Shown here: piece by piece, positions 45,436 to 52,226 of the stretch
Layout of the letters: every line of letters begins with the position of its first letter
How positions within the stretch are numbered: position 1 is the first letter of the stretch
From: Lysobacter firmicutimachus
GTDB lineage: Bacteria > Pseudomonadota > Gammaproteobacteria > Xanthomonadales > Xanthomonadaceae
Length of the DNA: 64,000 bases
Reading direction: 5' to 3'
Assembly (NCBI RefSeq): GCF_037027445.1
Contig: NZ_JBANDL010000002.1
Coordinates: forward strand, 1,674,001-1,738,000
Translations under genes and position numbers: made by a program
The notes under the pieces: generated by a model
What the model was told of the DNA's origin: nothing
Database searches by the model: none
What the model saw: only the letters and a program-made list of their open reading frames with translations

Positions 45436-46350
45436 ATGGCAGGTGGTGGTGATTCGACCCGCGCGATCCTGTTCGCGCTAGGCGCCAATTTCGCGATCGC
45501 GGTGTCCAAGGGCGTCGCAGCGTTCTTCACCGGCTCCAGCGCGATGCTGGCCGAGACCGTCCACTCCCTGGCCGACTGCGGCAACCAAGGCCTGCTGATC
45601 CTCGGCCTGAAGCAATCCAAGCGCCCGCCGTCGCCCGACTATCCGCTGGGTTACGGCAAGGCGATCTACTTCTGGTCGTTCCTGGTCGCGGTGATGCTGT
45701 TCACCGTCGGCGGCATGTTCTCGCTGTACGAAGGCATCCACAAACTGCAGCACCCCGAACCGCTCAAGCAGTGGTGGTGGGCGGCCGGCGTGCTGACCTT
45801 CGGCATCGTCGCCGAGGCGATCTCGATGCGCGCCTGCCTGCAGGAAGTGGCCAAGGCGCGCGGCCAGCGCACTTTGTGGCAGTGGTTCCGCGAAAGCCGC
45901 CAGGCCGAACTGGTGGTGATCTTCGGCGAAGACCTCGCCGCGCTGCTGGGCCTGGTGCTGGCGCTGATCGCCGTGATCCTGACCGTGGTCACCGGCAACC
46001 CGATCTGGGACGCCATCGGCACCGTCTGCATCGGCGCGCTGCTGATCATCGTGGCGGTGTTCGTCGCCATCGAAGTCAAGGCGATGCTGATCGGCCAAAG
46101 CGTCGACCCGCTGCGCCAGCAGCAGATCCGCGAGTTTCTCGACGCGCGCCCGGAAGTGGCGCGGGTCATCAGCCTGATCACCCTGCAACTGGGCAACGAG
46201 GTGATGGTCTCGGTGCAGGCGCAGATGCGCGAAGAGCACAGCGTGGCCGGACTGACCGAGCAGATCAACGCGGTCGAGCGGGCGATGAAGCAGGCCTTCC
46301 CGGAAGTGCGCTGGAGCTTCTTCGAGCCCGACGTCGCGCGCGGCGACTGA
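45436..46350 (+). CDS. Cation diffusion facilitator transporter, ZNT9-like
   Basis: A 304-aa CDF exporter with six transmembrane helices. TM2 carries the metal-site motif ETVHSLADCGNQ (H-x3-D). In TM5 the usual second H-x3-D is replaced by IFGEDLAALLG, the Glu-Asp form seen in the ZNT9-like subgroup. The cytoplasmic C-terminal domain (RQQQIREFLDARPEVARVIS) ends in a short tail. Divalent metal efflux (zinc or other) is expected, but the altered site makes substrate and coupling uncertain. GAAGGAG precedes the ATG. Confidence 0.9.
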   Translation: MAGGGDSTRAILFALGANFAIAVSKGVAAFFTGSSAMLAETVHSLADCGNQGLLILGLKQSKRPPSPDYPLGYGKAIYFWSFLVAVMLFTVGGMFSLYEGIHKLQHPEPLKQWWWAAGVLTFGIVAEAISMRACLQEVAKARGQRTLWQWFRESRQAELVVIFGEDLAALLGLVLALIAVILTVVTGNPIWDAIGTVCIGALLIIVAVFVAIEVKAMLIGQSVDPLRQQQIREFLDARPEVARVISLITLQLGNEVMVSVQAQMREEHSVAGLTEQINAVERAMKQAFPEVRWSFFEPDVARGD

Positions 46351-46375
46351 GGCCGCGCTGCGGCACCGCAAGACG

Positions 46376-46407
46376 AGGCCGGGAGTGCGCTGCGCTTCCG
46401 GCCTTTT
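46376..46407 (+). terminator. Rho-independent terminator after the CDF gene
   Basis: A 9-bp stem (46376-46384 with 46396-46404, one G-T pair) followed by TTTT, 26 bp past the CDF stop. Confidence 0.75.
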
Positions 46408-46449
46408 CGTTGGCGATAATCGTTCCGACGACGAAATGGACCCCGAACG

Positions 46450-47493
46450 ATGAAGACCGGCCAAGCGGTATTGCTGTCGATAGCGATCGTGGCGGCCGCG
46501 GCGGCGGCCTTGGGCGGGGTCGGCTACGTGGCCTACCGGCAGCTCGAAGGCAAGGTGGCGCAACGCAGCCGGGCGGGGCAGGAAAACGCCGCCGGCCCAA
46601 TGCACGGCGCCGCCGGCGCAGACCGGCAGGCGGCCGGGGATGGCGGCAAGGGCGGCGGCTGCGCGATCCAGGACCACGACGCCCGCGCCCGCGCCGTGCT
46701 GGCGCCGGTGGCCGCGGCCATGCAGACCAGCCAGCGGCCGGTGGCGCGGATCGAACTGAGCGAACTGAAGACCGACGCGTTGCGGTTGAGCAAGGTCGGC
46801 GGCCGCGCCTATTGGGCGGCCGGGCGCGATTACCCGCGCGATCCCCAGGGGCGGCCGTTGTTCCTGCTGGCCCAGCTCGATTTCGCCGAACTGCCGGTGA
46901 TGCCGGGCTATCCCCAGCAGGGCTTGCTGCAGTTCTTCGTCTCCGCCGACGACTACTACGGCGCCGGCCTGGACCGCGCTCACGGCGAGGACCGCATGCA
47001 GGCGCTGGCCGAACAACGCGGCTTCCGCGTCGTGTACTGGCCGCGCACCGATGCGCCGGCGGTCGCGCCGCCGGCGGGCACGGCGGCCGGCGAGGGCCTG
47101 CCGTTCGATCCGGCCCGGCCGCGCCGGATCCGTTTCGTCGCCGACCACGAAACCATCGGCGGCAACGACGCCGGGCTCGAGCGCGCCATCGGCCGCGACA
47201 TCGATGGCCTGATCGCCGATTACCGCAAGGCCCATCCCGAGGACGAGGCCGAGGACGTCGCCGACGACGTCGCCGCCTATCTGGACCGTGCCGGACACAA
47301 GCTCGGCGGCTACCCCGACTTCACCCAGTCCGATCCGCGCGCCGCCGGCGATGAGCGCGTGCTGCTGTTGCAGCTCGACAGCGACGAGGACCTGATGTGG
47401 GGCGATTCGGGCATCGCCAATTTCTTCATCGACCCCGACGACCTGGCCCGCGCCGATTTCAGCCGCGTGGCTTATCACTGGGACTGCTACTGA
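46450..47493 (+). CDS. YwqG/DUF1963 family protein, membrane-anchored
   Basis: A 347-aa protein. An N-terminal transmembrane helix (about 5-28) and a Gly/Ala/Gln linker are followed by a YwqG domain: ARIELSELKTDALRLSKVGG, LFLLAQLDFAELPVMPGYPQ, GLLQFFVSADDYYG, KLGGYPDFTQSDPR, LLLQLDSDEDLMWGDSGIAN and FFIDPDDLARADFSRVAYHW. The family has no established activity. The anchor is an addition to the usual cytosolic domain. It has its own promoter region after the CDF terminator. Confidence 0.9.
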   Translation: MKTGQAVLLSIAIVAAAAAALGGVGYVAYRQLEGKVAQRSRAGQENAAGPMHGAAGADRQAAGDGGKGGGCAIQDHDARARAVLAPVAAAMQTSQRPVARIELSELKTDALRLSKVGGRAYWAAGRDYPRDPQGRPLFLLAQLDFAELPVMPGYPQQGLLQFFVSADDYYGAGLDRAHGEDRMQALAEQRGFRVVYWPRTDAPAVAPPAGTAAGEGLPFDPARPRRIRFVADHETIGGNDAGLERAIGRDIDGLIADYRKAHPEDEAEDVADDVAAYLDRAGHKLGGYPDFTQSDPRAAGDERVLLLQLDSDEDLMWGDSGIANFFIDPDDLARADFSRVAYHWDCY

Positions 47494-47598
47494 GGCCGCC
47501 ACGACGAGGCCCGCACCGTTCGACGCCGGGCAGATGTGTGTCTGCGTCGTATCGCCACGAAGACCGCGCGGCCTGTCTGGGCTTGTACGGGGGCGGTA

Positions 47599-47624
47599 AC
47601 GGCCGGGGGCGCGCCCCCGGCCGT
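47599..47624. terminator. 26-bp perfect palindrome between convergent genes
   Basis: 13-bp arms with no interruption (47599-47611 and 47612-47624), able to form an extremely stable GC hairpin on either transcript. No T-run follows. It lies between the DUF1963 gene and the Cys-rich peptide gene, which converge here. Confidence 0.45.
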
Positions 47625-47663
47625 CGATCCGTGCGGACGATCCTTTCGGGCCGTCCCGCCGGA

Positions 47664-47870
47664 TCAGGGCAGGACGCAGCCGCAGCGGCGATAGCAGTTG
47701 GAATACTCGATCCAGCAGCGGCTGCCGCCGCTGTTCTCGCAGTTGGTCAGCGCGGTTTCGCACCCCAGGCGGCAGGTGTTGTTGCAGGCGAAGGCGCCGG
47801 CGCTGCTGGCGATGGTCATGCCGAAGGCGAAGGCGCACACGGCGAGAAACCCGATCTTCTTCCTGATCAT
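47664..47870 (-). CDS. Small secreted cysteine-rich peptide
   Basis: A 68-aa precursor. The Sec signal is MIRKKIGFLAVCAFAFGMTI plus ASSAGAFA. The mature peptide of about 40 residues has eight cysteines (ACNNTCRLGCETALTNCENS, then GGSRCWIEYSNCYRRCGC), suggesting four disulfides. The basic RR and aromatic content recall secreted defensin-like or toxin-like peptides, but no family is recognised. ATG at 47870 has GAGGG at good spacing; the longer frame upstream is Arg/Ala-rich and looks noncoding. No processing or immunity gene is adjacent. Confidence 0.75.
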   Translation of the reverse strand: MIRKKIGFLAVCAFAFGMTIASSAGAFACNNTCRLGCETALTNCENSGGSRCWIEYSNCYRRCGCVLP

Positions 47871-48128
47871 TCGAATTCCCTCTCTCCAGCCCGTCATTGG
47901 GCGGCGCCGTGATACGACGCCCGCCGCGCTCGCGCAAGTCGTCGCCGCCCGGCGCCGGCGCGCAGCGGCACGGCCGCGGGCATGCGGATGCGGCGCAAGC
48001 CGGCCACGCCAAGCGCGCGCGGCTCCCGCGCAGCGATGCCGACGTGCCGGCGGGACGGCGCGCACGGCGGCGCAAGCGTGCGCTGGAACGCGATTTCCGC
48101 TGCGTTGCAGCGTGCCGCTGCGCGGGGC

Positions 48129-48989
48129 TCAGTCGGGCCGCTTGAGCCAGTTCAAGCCGCCTTCGGCGGCAGAGGTTTCGCCGAGCGTGCGCGCCAATGC
48201 CGGCAGCACCGCGGTCAGGGTCTCGTCCAACTGCCACGGCGCGTTGAGCAGCAACAGGCCGCTGCCGTTCATGCGCAGCGGCGAATCGTCGGCGCGCACC
48301 AGCAGTTCGGCGGTCAGGATGGACTTGGCCGGCAGCGCGGCGGCGCGGCGGTAGAACGGCTGCAGCGCGCGCCGGCGCTTGATCGGATACCACAGCGCGT
48401 AACAGCCCTGCGGCCATCGGGCCAGGCCCTCGCGCAGCGCCGCCAAGGCGGTGTCGAACTCTTCCAACTGCGCTTCGTACGGCGGGTCGATCAGGACCAG
48501 GCCGCGGTTGTAGCGGGTGGCGCCGATCTTGGGCGGCAACAGCGCCTTCATCGCCGCGTAGCCGTCGCGGGCGTGCACGGCCATGCGCGGGTCGGCATGG
48601 AAGTGCTGCCGGAGCTGGCCGGCCTCCTCCGGCTGCAGTTCGCAGGCGGCGATGCGGTCGTCCTCGCGCAGGGCATGCGCCAGCAACCAGGGCGAACCCG
48701 GGTAGGCGGCCGGCCCGTGCACGCTGCGGCAGGCCCGCACCGCGGCCAGATAGCGCGCGATCGCCGGTTGTTTCGGCGCCTCGGCGATCAGCCGGCCGAT
48801 TCCGCCCTCGGCTTCGCCGGTGCGCTGGGCCGAATTGCCGTCCAGGGGGTACAACCCGCGCCCGGCATGGGTATCGAGCGCGAACAGCGGCGCCGGCTTG
48901 ATGGTCAGCGCATCGCACAAGGCCAGCAGGGCGACGTGTTTGAGCACATCGGCGTGGTTGCCGGCGTGGAAGGCGTGGCGGTAGTTCAT
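48129..48989 (-). CDS. rlmJ: 23S rRNA (adenine2030-N6)-methyltransferase RlmJ
   Basis: A 286-aa RlmJ. The start MNYRHAFHAGNHADVLKHVA is diagnostic and fixes ATG at 48989. Motifs are LDTHAGRGLYPLDGNSAQRT, the SAM-site region and the catalytic D-P-P-Y in GLVLIDPPYEAQLEEFDTAL, then GCYALWYPIKRRRALQPFYR. It modifies naked 23S rRNA. No Shine-Dalgarno is visible; the heptamer array begins about 10 bp upstream. It is divergent from creB. Confidence 0.95.
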   Translation of the reverse strand: MNYRHAFHAGNHADVLKHVALLALCDALTIKPAPLFALDTHAGRGLYPLDGNSAQRTGEAEGGIGRLIAEAPKQPAIARYLAAVRACRSVHGPAAYPGSPWLLAHALREDDRIAACELQPEEAGQLRQHFHADPRMAVHARDGYAAMKALLPPKIGATRYNRGLVLIDPPYEAQLEEFDTALAALREGLARWPQGCYALWYPIKRRRALQPFYRRAAALPAKSILTAELLVRADDSPLRMNGSGLLLLNAPWQLDETLTAVLPALARTLGETSAAEGGLNWLKRPD

Positions 48990-48999
48990 TTTCGGCCGG

Positions 49000-49027
49000 G
49001 ATTGGGTTTCGGGATCGGGGATTGGGA
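49000..49027. repeat. GATTGGG/GATCGGG heptamer array (rlmJ side)
   Basis: Degenerate heptamers (GGGATTGGG, GGGATCGGG, GGATTGGG) directly upstream of rlmJ, in opposite sense to the array at 49132-49166 on the creB side. Confidence 0.65.
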
Positions 49028-49131
49028 AAAGCAAACAAGCAGTCCCCGGGACATTATGGGGCCTGGGCGAGTCGCGCCGCGAAAGCGGCAGCCCGCAGGC
49101 CGAACAGGCATCATGGGCGACGCGGCGCTTC

Positions 49132-49166
49132 GCCCATCCCCCATCCCGAATCCCCAATCCCCGCCC
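49132..49166. repeat. CCCCAAT/CCCGAAT heptamer array abutting creB
   Basis: Several copies of CCCATCC/CCCGAAT/CCCCAAT ending one base before the creB ATG, so the array occupies the ribosome-binding region. Confidence 0.75.
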
Positions 49167-49167
49167 C

Positions 49168-49845
49168 ATGCGCATCCTTCTGGTAGAAGACGAATCCGCC
49201 ATCGCCGACACCGTGTTGTACGCGCTGCGCGCGGAGGGCTACGAGGCGGTGCATTGCCTGACCGGGGGCGAGGCGCTGCGCGAGGCGGCGCGCGGGGCGT
49301 TCGACCTGGCGGTGCTGGACGTCGGCCTGCCCGACATCGGCGGTTTCGCGCTGTGCCGCGAGCTGCGCCGCGAGCGCGATCTGCCGGTGATCTTCCTGAC
49401 CGCGCAGAACGCCGAGGCCGACCGTATCCTCGGCCTGGAGATCGGCGCCGACGACTACGTGACCAAGCCGTTCTCGCCGCGCGAACTGGCGACCCGGGTG
49501 CGGGTGGTGCTGCGCCGGCTGCGTCCCGGCGGCAGCGAGGCCGCGCCGGCGACCGAGGAGGGCTTCGTCCACGACGCCGAGGGCAAGCGCATCCGCTACC
49601 GCGGCCAGGCCCTGGACCTGACCCGCTACGAGTACGGCCTGCTGGCCGCTTTGTTGCAGCGCCCGGGCGCGGTGCTGTCGCGCGCGCAGTTGATGGACCG
49701 GGTCTGGGGCGATGCGCTGGACAGCGGCGACCGCACCGTCGACACCCATATCAAGACCCTGCGCGCCAAGCTGCGCGAAGTCGCCGCCGACGCCGACCCG
49801 ATCCGCACCCACCGCGGACTGGGCTACTCGCTCGACAACGCCTGA
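49168..49845 (+). CDS. creB: OmpR-type response regulator CreB
   Basis: A 225-aa regulator of the CreBC system, which responds to carbon/energy state and cell-wall stress and in Stenotrophomonas-like bacteria influences beta-lactam response. The receiver has phospho-acceptor Asp51 (LAVLDVGLP) and Lys in YVTKPFSPREL. The winged helix shows LDLTRYEYGLLAALLQRPGA and SGDRTVDTHIKTLRAKLRE. The CreB identity is supported by the following kinase and the cre-tagged creD. The heptamer array takes the Shine-Dalgarno position, so initiation may be leaderless or atypical. Confidence 0.9.
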   Translation: MRILLVEDESAIADTVLYALRAEGYEAVHCLTGGEALREAARGAFDLAVLDVGLPDIGGFALCRELRRERDLPVIFLTAQNAEADRILGLEIGADDYVTKPFSPRELATRVRVVLRRLRPGGSEAAPATEEGFVHDAEGKRIRYRGQALDLTRYEYGLLAALLQRPGAVLSRAQLMDRVWGDALDSGDRTVDTHIKTLRAKLREVAADADPIRTHRGLGYSLDNA

Positions 49846-49858
49846 GCCGGGGCCGCTC

Positions 49859-51304
49859 GTGCGCATCGGACTGCGGATCTTCCTCGGCTACTTCCTGATC
49901 GTCGCGGTCGCGGCGTTGTTGCTGGTGCGGGTGTTCGTGGCCGAGGTCAAGCCCGGCGTGCGCCAGGCGATGGAAGACACTCTGGTCGACACCGCCAACG
50001 TGCTGGCCGAACTGGCCACCGACGATTTCCTCGCCGGCCGCATCGACCGCGGCGACTTCGCCAAGCGCGTGCGCTCGCTGGACGGACGCGACGTCGGCGC
50101 GGCGATCTGGGGCTTCCGCAAGCCGGAAACCAGCTATCGCGTCTACGTGACCGACGCGCGCGGCATCGTCGTGTTCGACAGCAGCGGCGTCGCGGTGGGG
50201 CAGGACTATTCGCGCTGGAACGACGTCTACCTGACCCTGCGCGGCCGCTACGGCGCGCGCTCCAGCGCGGTCGATCCGGCGCGCCCGGACGACACCGTGA
50301 TGCACGTGGCCGCTCCGATCCGCGACGAGCGCGGCCGGGTGATCGGTTCGTTGACTGTGGCCAAGCCGAACGCCGCGATCGCGCCGTTCATCGCCCGCAG
50401 CCAGGCGGTGGTGACGCGCTGGGGCTTCGTGCTGATGGGCGCGGCGCTGGCCATCGGGGTGATCGTGTCGTGGTGGCTGTCGCGCCAGATCGGCCTGCTG
50501 CGGCGCTACGCGCAGGCGGTCACCGCGGGCAAGCGCGCCGACCCGCCGGACGCCGCCGGCGAGTTCGGCGAACTCGGTCAGGCGTTGGAGACCATGCGTG
50601 CGCGCCTGGAGGGCAAGCAGTACGTCGAGCAATACGTGCATACGCTGACCCACGAAATGAAGAGCCCGTTGGCGGCGATCCGCGGCAGCGCCGAATTGCT
50701 GGAATCGCCGCCCGGCGATGCGCCGATGCCCGATGCCGACCGCGCGCGCTTCGCCGGCAGCATCCGCCGTCAGGCCGAGCGCCTGGCGCAGATGATCGAC
50801 AAGCTGCTGGCGCTGGCGGCGGTCGAACATCGCCAACGCCTGGAACGGCCCGAACCGGTGGCGTTGGCGGCGATCGCGCGCGAGGCGGCCGAGCATTGCG
50901 CGCAGCGCATCGACGGCGCCGGCGCGCGGCTGTTGCTGGACCTGGACCCGAGCCTGCCGCCGGTGCGCGGCGACGCTTTCCTGCTGCGTCAGGCGCTGAT
51001 CAACCTGCTCGACAATGCAGCCGATTTTTCGCCGCCGGGCGGCGAGATCGTGTTGCGCCTGCAACGCATCGGCGAGGCGCAGCAGGTCGAGGTCGGCGAT
51101 CGCGGCCCCGGGGTGCCGGACTATGCGGTGGGGCGGGTGTTCGAACGCTTCTACTCGCTGCCGCGGCCGGCCGGGGGCAGCCGCAGCAGCGGTCTGGGGC
51201 TGTGCTTCGTCGCCGAGGTCGCGTCCCTGCACGGCGGCAGCGCGCAACTGCGCAACCGCGACGGCGAGCCCGGCGCGATCGCCGCCCTGTCCATTCCGGA
51301 GTAG
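49859..51304 (+). CDS. creC: Sensor histidine kinase CreC
   Basis: A 481-aa kinase. TM1 (about 5-25) and TM2 (about 188-207) flank a periplasmic sensor domain containing IWGFRKPETSYRVYVTDARG and VVFDSSGVAVGQDYSRWNDV. A HAMP-like segment follows, then the HisKA box TLTHEMKSPLAAIRGSAELL with His265, N-box LINLLDNAADFSPP and G-boxes VGDRGPGVPDYAVGRVFERF and GSRSSGLGLCFVAEVA. The start is GTG 13 bp after creB. The stop codon TAG overlaps the first bases of a REP copy. Confidence 0.92.
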   Translation: MRIGLRIFLGYFLIVAVAALLLVRVFVAEVKPGVRQAMEDTLVDTANVLAELATDDFLAGRIDRGDFAKRVRSLDGRDVGAAIWGFRKPETSYRVYVTDARGIVVFDSSGVAVGQDYSRWNDVYLTLRGRYGARSSAVDPARPDDTVMHVAAPIRDERGRVIGSLTVAKPNAAIAPFIARSQAVVTRWGFVLMGAALAIGVIVSWWLSRQIGLLRRYAQAVTAGKRADPPDAAGEFGELGQALETMRARLEGKQYVEQYVHTLTHEMKSPLAAIRGSAELLESPPGDAPMPDADRARFAGSIRRQAERLAQMIDKLLALAAVEHRQRLERPEPVALAAIAREAAEHCAQRIDGAGARLLLDLDPSLPPVRGDAFLLRQALINLLDNAADFSPPGGEIVLRLQRIGEAQQVEVGDRGPGVPDYAVGRVFERFYSLPRPAGGSRSSGLGLCFVAEVASLHGGSAQLRNRDGEPGAIAALSIPE

Positions 51305-51324
51305 GAGCGGCGCAAGCCGCGACC
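51301..51324 (+). repeat. REP-like repeat overlapping the creC stop codon
   Basis: A full copy of the REP-like unit whose first four bases include the creC TAG. It lies in the 115-bp gap between convergent creC and the EAL gene. Confidence 0.85.
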
Positions 51325-51419
51325 AAGGCACGCGCGGGCGCCCCGGCCTGCGCCATCGACCGAAGCCCGGCCCCGCCGCTTCTGCGCAAACGGGGCACGC
51401 GGCCGTGCCGCGCGCCGCC

Positions 51420-52226
51420 TTACCGAATGCTGCGGTCGGCGCGGCGGTCGATCGCGCGTGCGCCCGTCGCCGCCCAGGTTTCGGGCGCGGGCTGCGGCCA
51501 ACGGCCGACCTGGGCGCGGGCGTACAGATAGCCTTGCTGCAGGACGATGCCCATCGATTTGAGCTGGGCCGCGTCGGCCTGGGTTTCCACGCCTTCGGCG
51601 ATCAGGGCGATGCCGAGCTGGGCGGCGATCGAGACCAGGCCGGCAACGATCACCTGGCGGGCGCGGTCGGCGGCGATGCCGCGGACCAGGCCGATGTCGA
51701 TCTTGATCAGGTCCGGCGCGCAATCGGCGAGCAACTCCAGGCCCGCGTAGCCGGCGCCGAAATCGTCGATCGCGGTGGCGTAGCCCCAGTCGCGCAACAA
51801 CCGTTGCGCCTGGCTCCAGGCGCTGCGCGCGATCGGGCTGGACTCGGGGAATTCGAACACGATGCGCCGGCCGTCCAGCCCCAGCGTCTGCGCCTGGCGG
51901 TGCAGTTCGTGCAGGGCGATCGGATCGCCGAGCATCGACGGGCCGAGGTTGATCGACAGCCGTTGCGCGCCGGGCAGGTGCGCGGCGGCGCGCAGTGCGG
52001 CGCGGGCCAAGCGCCGTTCCAGGTCGGCGCGCGCCGGCGCGTCGAGGCCGGCGAACAGCGCGGCGGCGCCGTCGCTGCCGGCGCGGCGGCCGAGCGCTTC
52101 GTAGGCGAACACCTCGCGCCGGTCGAGATCGACGATAGGCTGGAACGCGATGGCGAACGCGCCCGACGCGCTGCGGCGCTGCGGCGCGGACGGCGCGGAA
52201 CGCGGTGGTGCGGGCAAGGCGCTCAT
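51420..52226 (-). CDS. EAL-domain cyclic-di-GMP phosphodiesterase
   Basis: A 268-aa stand-alone EAL protein. The catalytic set looks complete: FAYEALG, SINLGPS (Asn), VFEFPESSPI (both Glu), AIDDFGAGYAGLELLA (Asp-Asp), DLIKIDIGLV (Lys), IAEGVETQADA and LQQGYLYA (Gln). Expected to hydrolyse c-di-GMP to pGpG. No transmembrane or sensor domain is present. The ATG overlaps the stop of the outer-membrane barrel gene (ATGA), making it the last gene of the pilus-like cluster and suggesting local control of that appendage by c-di-GMP. Confidence 0.92.
   Translation of the reverse strand: MSALPAPPRSAPSAPQRRSASGAFAIAFQPIVDLDRREVFAYEALGRRAGSDGAAALFAGLDAPARADLERRLARAALRAAAHLPGAQRLSINLGPSMLGDPIALHELHRQAQTLGLDGRRIVFEFPESSPIARSAWSQAQRLLRDWGYATAIDDFGAGYAGLELLADCAPDLIKIDIGLVRGIAADRARQVIVAGLVSIAAQLGIALIAEGVETQADAAQLKSMGIVLQQGYLYARAQVGRWPQPAPETWAATGARAIDRRADRSIR

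Noticed and set aside
45033..45481. Several overlapping 70-126-codon frames on both strands upstream of the CDF gene
   Set aside because: All have Arg/Pro/Ala-biased composition and no ribosome-binding sites; treated as noncoding.
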